From Planctomycetota bacterium (GTDB lineage: Bacteria > Planctomycetota > Planctomycetia > Pirellulales > UBA1268): DNA of 52,546 nucleotides. Of this stretch, positions 1 through 8,404 are shown one piece after another (within the stretch, counting starts at the first letter, position 1; the number at the start of each line of letters is the position of its first letter). The stretch spans positions 1-52,546 of the forward strand of contig JAPOIM010000024.1 of the NCBI GenBank assembly GCA_029978905.1, written 5' to 3'. The position numbers and the translations under genes were made by a program. The notes beneath the pieces are model-generated. The model did not search any database. It was not told the origin of the DNA and saw only the letters and a list, made by a program, of their open reading frames with translations.

Positions 1-54
1 GTCAGCAAGGCGAAGGTCAGCAAGGCGAAGGTCAGCAAGGCGAGGGTCAGCAAG
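1..54 (+). repeat. 15-bp tandem repeat encoding QQGEG units
   Basis: Between three and four near-identical 15-bp units (GTCAGCAAGGCGAAG type) lie at the window edge, in frame with the partial gene, and encode a low-complexity Gln/Gly/Glu tract. The array probably continues upstream of the window. It is a coding microsatellite-like repeat, not a CRISPR: there are no spacers. Confidence 0.9.
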
Positions 55-572
55 GAGCCTCGGCTGGCGGGCAGCAGCAGGAGGGGCAGGCTGGCGACCT
101 CAGTGCGTCTGGAGATACCCGCGGCATGGCCGGGCAGGGCTCGTGGTCGAACGGTGAAGGGGAGCGGCAAGGGGGCGACGCGGAGGCCACGCCTTCCGAA
201 CTGGAGTGGGGCGATGCAGACCTCGAGCACGCCCGGAACGCGACGGACCTGGCGATCGAGCACCTGCGAAGCAGTCTCGAACAAGGCGACCAAGACCTCT
301 TGAATCAGCTCGGCTGGACCGAGGCTCAGGCCAGGGCGTTCCTCGCCAGGTGGGATGCGATGCAGCGGTTGCAGCGCAGCGAGGATCCTGCCGAACGCGT
401 TGAGTTCGACCGAGCGGTGCGAAGCCTCGGCCTCCGCCCGGATGGGGTGCGGAGCCAGCGTCGCGTGACACGCGAGCGCCGCGATGGGGAAGCTGAGGGC
501 AACCGCAGTCGGCCGCCAAGTGAGTACCTTGAACGCGTTCGGGCCTACACGGAAGGACTCTCCACCCAATGA
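3..572 (+). CDS. C-terminal part of a Gln/Gly/Glu-rich protein (5' end outside window)
   Basis: The frame is open from the first bases of the window, so this is the 3' end of a longer gene. It begins with tandem Gln-Gln-Gly-Glu-Gly repeats, passes through a Gly/Gln-rich stretch, and ends in a compact, probably helical segment (about the last 110 residues) containing LGWTEAQARAFLARWDAMQR and a terminal EYLERVRAYTEGLS motif. Long Gln/Glu-rich membrane proteins with a short conserved C-terminal tail are common in planctomycetes, often beside MoxR/DUF58-type genes, but nothing upstream is visible to test that here. No function can be assigned. Its TGA stop overlaps the ATG of nadB (ATGA), which suggests translational coupling or at least cotranscription. 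An ATG at 126 is internal and is not the true start, because the coding repeats continue upstream of it. Confidence 0.75.
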   Translation, partial: QQGEGQQGEGQQGEGQQGASAGGQQQEGQAGDLSASGDTRGMAGQGSWSNGEGERQGGDAEATPSELEWGDADLEHARNATDLAIEHLRSSLEQGDQDLLNQLGWTEAQARAFLARWDAMQRLQRSEDPAERVEFDRAVRSLGLRPDGVRSQRRVTRERRDGEAEGNRSRPPSEYLERVRAYTEGLSTQ

Positions 573-2236
573 TCGAAGCCTTTGAAGGGCCTCGCTACCT
601 TGTGCCGTTCGGTCCTCGTCGCGTTCCTCACTGTTTCACCGACGTGCTCATCCTGGGAGGCGGACTGGCTGGTTTGCGGGCCGCTCTCGAAGTCGATCCA
701 AGCCTGTCGGTGACCGTCATCACCAAAGACGACCTTCGCGAGTCGTCGAGTCAGTACGCGCAAGGGGGCATCGCGGGGGTTGTTGATCCCGAGGATCGCT
801 TCGACAACCACGTCGCCGACACGCTCACCGCGGGGGGTGGGCTGTGCCATGCCGATGTGGTCGATCGCGTTGTCAGGGAGGCTCCTGCGAGGATTGAGGA
901 GCTCATGGCTTGGGGCACCCGTTTCGACGAACGCAACGGCGAACTCGATCTGGGGCGAGAAGGCGGGCACAGCCACCGCCGAATTGTCCACGCGCTCGGT
1001 GATGCCACCGGTCGCGAAGTGATGCGTGCGGTGATCGAGCGGGCAAAAGGCCTCTCGAATCTCGAAGTCTGGCCCGACACCTTCACCATCGATCTGCTGA
1101 CCGATGAGACAGCGTGTCGCGGGGCGCTTGTATGGAATAAGGATCACGGCAAGACCCTCGTCTGGGCCCGCCGAACGATTCTGGCCACCGGCGGTGCCGG
1201 CCAGGTCTACCGTGAGACAACAAATCCCGAGGTCGCCAGCGGCGACGGCATGGCGCTGGCATGGCGAGCCGGGAGCCTCCTGCGCGACATGGAGTTCATG
1301 CAGTTTCATCCCACGGTGCTCTACATCGCGGGTGGTGCGAGAAGCCTGATCACCGAGGCGGTGCGTGGCGCCGGAGCCTGGCTCGTCGATCGAGATGGCC
1401 AGCGGTTTATGCCCGCGTTCGATGCACGTGCCGAGCTTGCACCGCGCGACATCGTTTCCCGGGCCATCAACCAGGTGATGCAGCAGACACACCAGGCCAA
1501 CGTCTACCTCGACCTCTCGCATCTGGATGGTGAGATGGTGCGGCAGCGGTTTCCTGGTATGGCGAAGCTGTGTGCCGAGTTTGGTCTGGACCTCACCCGC
1601 GACAAGATTCCCGTGCGTCCGGGGGCGCACTACATGGTGGGTGGTGTGGCCGTCGATGCGGATGGCCGCACCGACCTGCCGGGCCTGCTCGCAGCGGGAG
1701 AAGTGACGTCGAGTGGACTGCATGGGGCCAATCGGCTGGCCAGCAACAGCCTGCTGGAAGGGCTCGTTTATGGAGCACGGGCGGGGGCCGCAGCGTCGGC
1801 CGACGTGCTCGCGATGGAGGACCGTGATGATCTTCGCGTGCCGCTGTTGTCCAACCCCCGAAGAGACGACGTTCACGAGCCCCTCGATCTCGACGACATC
1901 CGCAACTCGCTCAAAAGCATGATGTGGCGGAAGGTGGGCGTGGATCGCAGCGGCACATCGCTCGCCGAAGCCTTGGAGGCCGTTGAGGGCTGGTGTCGCT
2001 ATGTGCTGCCGAGGCAGTTTGCGGAGCCGAGAGGCTGGCAGCTCCAGAACATGCTTGAGGTGGGGCGGTTGATGATCCGAGGTGCGATTGTGCGTGAAGA
2101 GACCCGAGGGGTGCACACGCGTCACGATTACCCGGAACCCTCCCCGCGTTGGCAGCGACACATCGCATGGCGGCGAGGCTCCGCCGAACACAGCGAACAG
2201 CCGCTTTCGAAGCCCCCCGTCGTCCCAGCGCCCTAA
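569..2236 (+). CDS. nadB: L-aspartate oxidase
   Basis: This flavoprotein oxidises L-aspartate to iminoaspartate, the first step of de novo NAD synthesis (NadB, then NadA and NadC). The 555-residue length fits the family. An FAD-binding Rossmann motif (LILGGGLAGLRAALE) lies near residue 20. It is followed by SSQYAQGGIAGV, the histidine-containing GHSHRRIVHALGDATGREV, the FHPT segment, the catalytic-arginine region APRDIVSRAI, and the C-terminal FAD signature with HGANRLASNSLLEGLVYGAR. HYMVGGV is typical of NadB within the fumarate reductase/succinate dehydrogenase flavoprotein superfamily. The ATG overlaps the stop of the preceding gene. After the usual C-terminus (about HTRHDYPEP) there is a basic tail of roughly 30 residues of unknown role. 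nadA and nadC are not in the window. Confidence 0.95.
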   Translation: MIEAFEGPRYLVPFGPRRVPHCFTDVLILGGGLAGLRAALEVDPSLSVTVITKDDLRESSSQYAQGGIAGVVDPEDRFDNHVADTLTAGGGLCHADVVDRVVREAPARIEELMAWGTRFDERNGELDLGREGGHSHRRIVHALGDATGREVMRAVIERAKGLSNLEVWPDTFTIDLLTDETACRGALVWNKDHGKTLVWARRTILATGGAGQVYRETTNPEVASGDGMALAWRAGSLLRDMEFMQFHPTVLYIAGGARSLITEAVRGAGAWLVDRDGQRFMPAFDARAELAPRDIVSRAINQVMQQTHQANVYLDLSHLDGEMVRQRFPGMAKLCAEFGLDLTRDKIPVRPGAHYMVGGVAVDADGRTDLPGLLAAGEVTSSGLHGANRLASNSLLEGLVYGARAGAAASADVLAMEDRDDLRVPLLSNPRRDDVHEPLDLDDIRNSLKSMMWRKVGVDRSGTSLAEALEAVEGWCRYVLPRQFAEPRGWQLQNMLEVGRLMIRGAIVREETRGVHTRHDYPEPSPRWQRHIAWRRGSAEHSEQPLSKPPVVPAP

Positions 2237-2243
2237 TCGGGTG

Positions 2244-2264
2244 CCTCCGGTTTGCAACCGGAGG
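2244..2264 (+). terminator. Hairpin downstream of nadB
   Basis: CCTCCGGTT and AACCGGAGG form a perfect 9-bp stem with a 3-nt loop, starting 8 nt after the nadB stop. No T-tract follows, so it could be a processing or stabilising hairpin rather than a classic intrinsic terminator. A second structure follows at 2287-2310: GCTGTCC pairs with GGACAGC, or alternatively GGGGCTG with CAGCCCC. The two foldings are mutually exclusive. The rest of the 274-base gap up to 2510 shows only short inverted repeats and no credible gene. Confidence 0.5.
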
Positions 2265-2510
2265 TGGATTGCGGATCTCACTGGCTGCTGTCCGGGGGCT
2301 GGACAGCCCCGTAGGCAGGGTCCTATCGTGGTAGAGCATCCCACGCGGCCCTTGCCAGGGCTGCGGATTCCTGCGGGCATTCGTGGCTGGCAGGCCTCCG
2401 GACGTGTACCGGCTGGCATTCTTGCCGGGTGCGTGTGCCCCGCCGAGTCCGCGGAGAGGTCATTCCGTTGGGGTGTCGGTTCTGGGAGTATGGGTTCACG
2501 AGGACACGTG

Positions 2511-3281
2511 ATGCACGAAGCGGAAACTGCCAGCCAGTCGAAGGCCAGGTCGGGCGGCGATTGGATGATCGAGGCGGATGGTCTCACGAAATACTATGGG
2601 ACCTTCATTGCGGTGAAGGACATGACGTTCCGTGTGCCGCGCGGCCAGGTGGTGGCGTTTCTGGGGCCCAACGGCGCTGGCAAGAGCACCACGATGAAGA
2701 TGCTCACAGGCTACCTCGCTCCCTCTGCAGGGACCGCCCGGATCGCTGGCTTCGACATGGGCACCAACCGGATCGCTGGCGCGGAACGGCTTGGTTATCT
2801 CCCTGAGAACGGTCCGCTCTACCCCGACATGACGCCGCGGAGCCTGTTGGAGTTTTTTGCAGACGCCCGCGGCCTCACCGGCGATCGCAGGAAGGACCGG
2901 ATCGAGGCGGTCATCCGCCAGTGCGAACTGGGCAGTGTGATCGGCAAGGCGATCGACAAACTTTCCAAGGGGTACCGACAGCGCGTCGGGATGGCGCAGG
3001 TGCTTCTGCACGAGCCGGATGTGTTGATCCTCGACGAACCGACCAGCGGCCTCGACCCGAATCAGATTCGCGAAGTCCGCGAGAACATCCGCAGGCTTGG
3101 GGAAAAGAAAACGATCCTCCTCTCCACGCACATCCTGCAGGAGGTTGACGCTCTTGCGGACCGGGTGATTCTCGTGGCAGAGGGGCGGCTGGTGTTTGAC
3201 GGGAAGCCACAAGACCTCGTGGCTTCTGGCGGCACCTTGGATGACAAATTTTACGAACTCACTCGTGGGTCAGTGGCTTAA
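2511..3281 (+). CDS. Gld-type ABC transporter ATP-binding protein (GldA-like)
   Basis: This 256-residue ABC ATPase powers the adjacent permease. Visible motifs are Walker A (GPNGAGKST), the Q-loop region LPENGPLYPDMT, a degenerate signature LSKGYRQRVG, Walker B (VLILDEPTSGLDP) and the switch histidine (LLSTHILQEV). The YLPENGPLYPDMT and LSKGYRQRVGLA-like strings are typical of the GldA/ABC-2 exporter class. I chose the ATG at 2511 because GAGGA lies 6 nt upstream. The frame stays open much further upstream, but that stretch contains hairpins and looks non-coding. The fused permease/GldG gene follows after a hairpin-containing gap. The substrate is unknown: related ATPases serve gliding motility in Bacteroidetes and unspecified envelope export elsewhere. 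Confidence 0.9.
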   Translation: MHEAETASQSKARSGGDWMIEADGLTKYYGTFIAVKDMTFRVPRGQVVAFLGPNGAGKSTTMKMLTGYLAPSAGTARIAGFDMGTNRIAGAERLGYLPENGPLYPDMTPRSLLEFFADARGLTGDRRKDRIEAVIRQCELGSVIGKAIDKLSKGYRQRVGMAQVLLHEPDVLILDEPTSGLDPNQIREVRENIRRLGEKKTILLSTHILQEVDALADRVILVAEGRLVFDGKPQDLVASGGTLDDKFYELTRGSVA

Positions 3282-3300
3282 ATAGTCGCTGATCACTGAT

Positions 3301-3325
3301 GGCTCTCCCGGTTGCCTCGGGAGCC
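3301..3325 (+). promoter_or_regulatory. Hairpin between exporter ATPase and permease genes
   Basis: GGCTCTCCCG and CGGGAGCC form an 8-bp G/C-rich stem with one bulged T and a 7-nt loop, just after the ATPase stop. There is no T-run. It could attenuate transcription or stabilise the upstream message, so that more ATPase than permease is made. This structure is one reason for placing the permease start downstream of it. Confidence 0.4.
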
Positions 3326-3355
3326 GCAAACGTTGATACGCACTTGAAGGGACTG

Positions 3356-6115
3356 ATGGCGATGAAGTGGCATGTGCTCGACGCCGTGTTCAAGCGAAAT
3401 TTCGTGGCCTACTTCTCCAACCCGACGGGCTACGTGTTCATTTGCGTGTTCGTCTTGCTCGGGTCTCTCGCGGCCTTTTGGCCGCCGGAGTTCTTCAACT
3501 CAAACCTGGCAAACCTCGATCAGCTCAATCTCTACCTTCCCTACATCATGCTCGTCTTCATTCCGGCGATCACGATGAGCGTGTGGGCGGAAGAACGTCG
3601 GCAGGGAACGGACGAACTGCTGCTGACGATCCCGGCGACCGACCAGGAAGTGGTGTTTGGCAAGTATCTCGCGGCCGTCGGCATCTTCACGGTGGCACTG
3701 ATGTTCTCGATGGTATGCAACCTGGTGATCTTGTTGCGCTGGGGCACACCCGACCCAGGGCTTTTCTTCACCAACTACCTTGGCTACTGGTTCGTGGGCC
3801 TTGCGATGCTCGCGATCGGGATGGTGGCGAGTTTTCTCACGAGCAACCTCACGGTCGGCTTTGTGTTGGGGCTCCTTCTCAACGCGCCGCTTGTAGTCGC
3901 GGACCAGGCGAACACGGTGATGAGCCCCGCATGGGGAGAGACCGTCCGCTCCTGGAGCATGGCTGAGCAGTTCACCGACTTTGGCCGCGGCATCCTCAGC
4001 CTTTCTGCGATCGCCTACTTTCTGGGGATCGTTGCGGTTTGCTTGTATGTCGCGATGGTGCTGATCGGCCGCCGGCACTGGACGGGTCGCCGCGATGGGG
4101 CCCAGATGGGGGCTCACTTTGCCGTGCGGACGATCGCCTTGGTGGCCGCCAGCTTTGGTGTCGTGCTGCTTGTGCGGGCGGTGGATGTGCGAGCAGACCT
4201 GTCAGAGGGGCAGATCAGTTCGCTCGCTCCAGACACGCGACGGCTGCTTGCCGAACTCAACGACGACCGCCCGGTCGAGATCACGGCCTACGTCAGCCCC
4301 AATGTTCCCGAGGACTACACCCAAACCCGCCTGACGTTGCTCAATATGCTCCGGCAGTTTCAGAGGTTGGGGAATGGGAAGGTGAAAGTGGAGGTGATCT
4401 CCACGGAGCCAAAGACCGAAGCAGCCGCGCTCGCAAGGCAGCAGTTCGGCATCGAGCCGGTGTCGGTGCTGGCCCGCGTGCGAGGCGCGTATCGCGAGGA
4501 AGAGATCTTCTTGGGTTGTGCGTTCACCAGTGGGCTGGAAAAGGTGGTCGTGCCCTTCTTTGACCGTGGCACCCCGGTCGAGTACGAGCTCATCCGATCG
4601 GTGTGCACCGCGAACGAACAGACGCGAAAACGCCTGGGCGTGCTCACAACCGAAGCCAACCTCTTTGGCGGCTTTGACATGATGACAGGCGCGCAGACGC
4701 CACGTCAGCCTCTCGTCGACGAACTTGAAAAACAGTACGAGGTGGTGCAGGTCGATCCCACCTCGCCGATCGTCGAGCAGTACGACGTGATGCTCGCCAT
4801 TCAGCCATCGTCGCTCGGGCCAGCCGAGATGGACAACTTTGTGGCGGCCGTCCAGGCAGGGCAGCCTGTGGCGATCTTTGAAGATCCGCTGCCGGTGCTG
4901 ATGGTGGGTGTGCCAGGGACTGGTCAGCCGCGTCGCCCGCAGGGTGGCCCAATGGCGATGTTTCAGCAGCAGGGGCAGCCCAAGGGCGACATCGAGCAGC
5001 TTTGGAACACTCTGGGTGTCGAACTGATCACGTCGGGGGGGCAGCCGACGTTTGGTGGCTCAGGCCCCAGCCCCGTCGTTGTCTGGCAAGACTACAACCC
5101 TCACCCCAAGCTCGAACTGCCCAACCAATTTGTGTTTGTGAACCAGTCGCTGGGATCCGATGGTGAGGGGCTGGCGGCGCTCAATCAGGAATCAGCGGTC
5201 ACGGCGGGGCTGCAAGAGATGCTCTTCCCTTTCCCTGGCGGACTCCGCACCAAGGAAAAGATCAGCGTCAGTTTTTCGCCGCTGGCTCGCACCGGAACCC
5301 GCAGTGGCACGATCGATGTCTCGGCGATCATGGGCAACCAGGGTGACACTCGCATGCTGCAGGCTTTTGAGCAGCCAGGGCAGGAGGCGATGGTGCTCGC
5401 GGCGAGCGTGCAGCGCGAGGCGACGGTACCGCAAGCTGCCGAAGGAGAGGACGCTCCCGCGACGGAAGGCAAGTCAATCAAAGCCATCGTTGTGACGGAC
5501 ATCGATTTGCTCGACGGGCGGATTTTCGGTCTCCGGGACCGCCCGGATGAGTTCTTTGCACTCGACTTCGACAACGTGACGTTTGTGCTGAACATCCTCG
5601 ACTCGCTTTCCGGAGACGATCGCTTCATCGAGATTCGCAAACGCAAGCCGGTGCACCGCACGCTTGAGCGCATTGAAGATGCGGTCAACGACGCCCGAGA
5701 GCAGGCGGATCAGGAGCGGCAGAAGTTCAACGCGGAGTTTGAGGCGGCGGAGCAGGAAGCCAACGCCAAGATGCGTGAAGACGTGGGCAGCTTCGAAGAG
5801 AAGGTGCGCGACATGGAGAATGGCGGCAACGCAGACTCACAAGAACTGGTGGCAGCGATGCAGCAACTCGCGAGCCAGCAACGGCTCGCGCAGCGTCGAC
5901 TCGACACCAAGATTGAAGGTCTGCGGCGGAAGCGAGACGCGGAGGTCGAAGCCGTGGAACGGCGACTCGGCGCAGCGGTTCGCCGTGAGCAGGATCGCCA
6001 GAAGTGGTTGGCGGTTCTCCTGCCACCCATCCCGCCTCTTGTGGTCGCGTTCTTTGTCTTCTTCCGACGGCGAGCTCGGGAGCGAGAAGGTGTTTCGAAG
6101 GCACGGCTGCGGTAA
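3356..6115 (+). CDS. Fused ABC-2 permease (GldF-like) and GldG-type auxiliary protein
   Basis: A 919-residue membrane protein carrying two functions that are separate genes in Bacteroidetes. The first ~250 residues have about six transmembrane helices and GldF/ABC-2 features (FSNPTGYVFI, the conserved SVWAEERRQGTDELLLTIP loop). A further helix near residue 265 leads into a large soluble domain of the GldG/ABC-transport-auxiliary type (SEGQISSLAPDTRRLL, then AYVSPNVPEDYTQTR). A Gln/Pro-rich linker, a charged coiled coil (about residues 775-880), a final helix (LLPPIPPLVVAFFVFFRRRA) and a basic tail complete it. The ATG at 3356 has GAAGGGA just upstream; an ATG at 3362 is equally possible. The gene sits between its ATPase and a DUF4340 protein, forming a three-gene exporter cassette. 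The substrate is unknown. Confidence 0.88.
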   Translation: MAMKWHVLDAVFKRNFVAYFSNPTGYVFICVFVLLGSLAAFWPPEFFNSNLANLDQLNLYLPYIMLVFIPAITMSVWAEERRQGTDELLLTIPATDQEVVFGKYLAAVGIFTVALMFSMVCNLVILLRWGTPDPGLFFTNYLGYWFVGLAMLAIGMVASFLTSNLTVGFVLGLLLNAPLVVADQANTVMSPAWGETVRSWSMAEQFTDFGRGILSLSAIAYFLGIVAVCLYVAMVLIGRRHWTGRRDGAQMGAHFAVRTIALVAASFGVVLLVRAVDVRADLSEGQISSLAPDTRRLLAELNDDRPVEITAYVSPNVPEDYTQTRLTLLNMLRQFQRLGNGKVKVEVISTEPKTEAAALARQQFGIEPVSVLARVRGAYREEEIFLGCAFTSGLEKVVVPFFDRGTPVEYELIRSVCTANEQTRKRLGVLTTEANLFGGFDMMTGAQTPRQPLVDELEKQYEVVQVDPTSPIVEQYDVMLAIQPSSLGPAEMDNFVAAVQAGQPVAIFEDPLPVLMVGVPGTGQPRRPQGGPMAMFQQQGQPKGDIEQLWNTLGVELITSGGQPTFGGSGPSPVVVWQDYNPHPKLELPNQFVFVNQSLGSDGEGLAALNQESAVTAGLQEMLFPFPGGLRTKEKISVSFSPLARTGTRSGTIDVSAIMGNQGDTRMLQAFEQPGQEAMVLAASVQREATVPQAAEGEDAPATEGKSIKAIVVTDIDLLDGRIFGLRDRPDEFFALDFDNVTFVLNILDSLSGDDRFIEIRKRKPVHRTLERIEDAVNDAREQADQERQKFNAEFEAAEQEANAKMREDVGSFEEKVRDMENGGNADSQELVAAMQQLASQQRLAQRRLDTKIEGLRRKRDAEVEAVERRLGAAVRREQDRQKWLAVLLPPIPPLVVAFFVFFRRRAREREGVSKARLR

Positions 6116-6190
6116 CGGATACGACGCGTCGGCGACCCTGACGCACAGGACGAATCTCTTGATCTGGCAATACGGGTGAGGACAGCACAG

Positions 6191-8014
6191 ATGGCGATGG
6201 ACAACCATGAGGCAGGGGGCGAACGAGGTGGGCTGGGATCGGCCACACGGACCACGCTGCTCTTTCTTGCTGTTGGATTTGGTCTGCTGATTGTGGGCTG
6301 GATCGTGCAGCCGCGATTCCAATCCAGGCAGGTGACCGCCGGAATGCAGGAGGAGCTTTTCGAGAAGCTCACCGATGTTGCCCAAGCCGGGAGCCTCGAG
6401 ATCGTTTCGTACAACGAAGAGTTGGCGGAGCTGTCTCCCTTTAAGGTGGTCAAGACTGGGGGCGTGTGGGTGCTGCCCGCTCACGACAACTACCCCGCGG
6501 ATGCCCGGGAACACCTGGCCGCTGCTGCGACCGAGCTGATCGACATGAAGGCTCTCGATGCGGTGAGCGATTCACCGGCGGATCACGAGACCTTTGGGGT
6601 CATCGAGCCGGATCCGCAGAAAATCGAGGCGGGCATGACGGGTGTCGGCAAACTTGTCGAGATTCGCGACGAAGGTGGCGCCACCCTTGCGCGGCTGATT
6701 GTGGGCAAGGAGGATCGGCAGCCCGCCGGTGCGGCCGGTGGCACGCGGATGCTCCGGTTTGTCCGCAAGGCAGGCCAGGACCGCGTGTACCGCGTGGAGA
6801 TCGACACGTCGAAGTTTACGACGCGCTTCGATGACTGGATTGAAAAGGACCTGCTGAAACTGTCGCCGTGGGACGTGCAAGACGTGATGCTCGACGACTA
6901 CGCTCTCGCTGCCGTGCAGTCCGAAGGACGCCTGATGGTCGAGCAGCAGCGAAAGAGCCGCATCAAGTTGGCGTACAACGACCAGGACGCCGAGTGGTCG
7001 CTCACGTCGCTTGCGGTCTATGACCCAGAGAACCCCTCGGCCGACCCGGAGATGGTCACGCTCGCGGACGATGAAGAACTTGATGCCGCAAAGCTCAACG
7101 ACCTGCGAAACGCGCTCGGCGATCTGAAGATCATCGACGTCGCGAGGAAGCCCGCTGGATTGACGGCGGATCTGGAGGCTGAGGCGTCGTTTCTGGACGA
7201 CGACGAGGCGGTATCGTCCATGCAGCAGCGTGGCTTCCTACCCCTCGCCTCTGGGCAGATTTTGTCGACGGATGGCGAGACGGTCGTTGGCATGAAGGAC
7301 GGCGTGGAATACGTGCTTCGCTTCGGGGCCGGCACGACTGTGCGGCAAGACAGCGAGGTGGCGAGCGACGAGGGCCAGCCCACGGAAGTTCCCGGTCGCT
7401 ATCTTCTTGTGATGGCTCGGTTCAACGAGTCGCTCCTGGAGAAGCCCGTTCTCGACCCGGTGCCAGGTGACGACGCCACCGAGGAGGTGGCACCGGAAGC
7501 GACCGAGCCAGAAGCGACCGAGCCAGAAGCGACCGAGCCAGAAGCGACTGAGCCAGAAGCGACTGAGCCAGAAGCGACCTCGGCCGCGCGAGCCGCAGGG
7601 CCGTTCCGTTTGGTGGCCCAAAATGAAGGGGATGCCTTGGTCGCGTCTGATGATGCGGAAGAAGCGCCTCCTTCTCCTCCGCCGTCCGCTGGTGAGGCCC
7701 TCAAGGCCGCGGACGAAGCTGAGGCCAAGGCCCAGGCGGCGCGTGAGGAACGTCGTCGTGTGGAAAGAGAGAACCGTCGCCGGCAGGAGGAGTACGACGA
7801 GAAAGTCGACACCGCTAAGAAGCGAGTCCGGGAACTCAACGGGCGGTTCGCTGCCTGGTTCTACATCGTTTCAGACGAAGAGTACGCCAAGATCCACCTC
7901 TCTCAGGATGATGTGGTGCGTACCGCCGATGAGGCTGGCGCGGCAGATGGAGCGGGTGGGCTCGGTGGACTTCCAAACTCACCTGGCTTTTCGCTTCCGC
8001 CGACAGGACCGTGA
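6191..8014 (+). CDS. DUF4340 domain protein, third member of Gld-type exporter cassette
   Basis: This 607-residue protein has one N-terminal membrane anchor (TTLLFLAVGFGLLIVGWIV, about residues 25-43) and an extracytoplasmic region with DUF4340-type repeats. Recognisable strings include FKVVKTGGVWVLP, LVEIRDEGGATLARLIVGK and the VYRVEIDTSKFTTRFDDWIEKDLL segment. DUF4340 proteins commonly follow GldG-like genes, so a periplasmic accessory role in the same transporter is inferred. A Glu-Ala-Thr-Glu-Pro tandem tract (about residues 436-464) and an Ala/Glu/Arg coiled coil (about 510-560) lie near the C-terminus. I chose the ATG at 6191, with GAGG about 9 nt upstream, over an earlier GTG. The biochemical function is unknown. 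Confidence 0.8.
   Translation: MAMDNHEAGGERGGLGSATRTTLLFLAVGFGLLIVGWIVQPRFQSRQVTAGMQEELFEKLTDVAQAGSLEIVSYNEELAELSPFKVVKTGGVWVLPAHDNYPADAREHLAAAATELIDMKALDAVSDSPADHETFGVIEPDPQKIEAGMTGVGKLVEIRDEGGATLARLIVGKEDRQPAGAAGGTRMLRFVRKAGQDRVYRVEIDTSKFTTRFDDWIEKDLLKLSPWDVQDVMLDDYALAAVQSEGRLMVEQQRKSRIKLAYNDQDAEWSLTSLAVYDPENPSADPEMVTLADDEELDAAKLNDLRNALGDLKIIDVARKPAGLTADLEAEASFLDDDEAVSSMQQRGFLPLASGQILSTDGETVVGMKDGVEYVLRFGAGTTVRQDSEVASDEGQPTEVPGRYLLVMARFNESLLEKPVLDPVPGDDATEEVAPEATEPEATEPEATEPEATEPEATEPEATSAARAAGPFRLVAQNEGDALVASDDAEEAPPSPPPSAGEALKAADEAEAKAQAAREERRRVERENRRRQEEYDEKVDTAKKRVRELNGRFAAWFYIVSDEEYAKIHLSQDDVVRTADEAGAADGAGGLGGLPNSPGFSLPPTGP
7496..7582 (+). repeat. 15-bp tandem repeat encoding EATEP units
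   Basis: Five nearly perfect 15-bp units (GAAGCGACCGAGCCA, with C/T variation at one site) and a partial sixth are in frame within the DUF4340 gene. They encode a Pro/Glu spacer. Such tracts often vary in copy number between strains by slippage. Confidence 0.95.
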
Positions 8015-8064
8015 GCCCGACGCTTGAGGACGCCACAGCGGTGAGCAGCCGTTCGGGGGCGCTC

Positions 8065-8202
8065 GGGCTGAGCCCAGTGCTGCCTCGTCGGACGTTCGCT
8101 GCGGGCCTTCCAGGCCCTCGCTCACTCGAAGATCCGCTTCGCTTTCGCCCTCCAGGCTTCGCTCGCTTCTCTACGCCGTCGAGCCAGCACCGGGCTCAGC
8201 CC
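8065..8202. repeat. 138-bp TIR-ended intergenic repeat, copy 1
   Basis: The element begins GGGCTGAGCCC and ends GGGCTCAGCCC. These arms are reverse complements, and the inverted match extends to about 17 of 18 bases (continuing CAGTGCTG against CAGCACCG). Copy 2 differs at only three positions that I can see. It has no coding capacity and resembles a MITE or a large REP/BIME-type element. Confidence 0.85.
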
Positions 8203-8225
8203 TCGCTGGGCGGTTTGGGGCGGTT

Positions 8226-8363
8226 GGGCTGAGCCCAGTGCTGCCTCGTCGGACGTTCGCTGCGGGCCTTCCTGGCCCTCGCTCACTCGAAGATCCGCAT
8301 CGCTTTCGCCCTCCAGGCTTCGCTCGCTTCTCTACGCCGTCGAGTCAGCACCGGGCTCAGCCC
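8226..8363. repeat. 138-bp TIR-ended intergenic repeat, copy 2
   Basis: This is a near-identical direct copy of 8065-8202, of the same length, with the same terminal inverted arms and only a 23-bp spacer between copies. The internal TCGCTTTCGCCCTCCAGGCT and TCTACGCCGTCGAG strings are shared. No target-site duplication is obvious. Confidence 0.85.
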
Positions 8364-8404
8364 TTGCTCGGTGGCTTGGCGACCGCAGCGGTGATCACCG
8401 GTTC

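Larger units (their letters stand above)
8015..8404. other. 390-base gene-free interval between convergent genes
   Basis: This interval lies between two converging genes and holds two copies of a palindrome-ended repeat (8065-8202 and 8226-8363). It also holds a 12-bp perfect palindrome, CGGTGATCACCG, at 8389-8400. A short similarity flanks the repeats: GCGGTGAGCAGCCGTTC near 8038 resembles GCGGTGATCACCGGTTC near 8388. Small open frames here merely translate the repeats, so I do not call genes. Confidence 0.85.

Noticed and set aside
545..2587. Long open frame antisense to nadB (680 codons)
   Set aside because: It mirrors nadB and its flanking hairpin region. Its translation has no recognisable domain and is His/Arg/Pro-rich, as expected from antisense reading of GC-rich DNA.
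8065..8363. Possible CRISPR array
   Set aside because: There are only two units of 138 bp with terminal inverted arms, no short regular repeats with unique spacers, and no cas genes.
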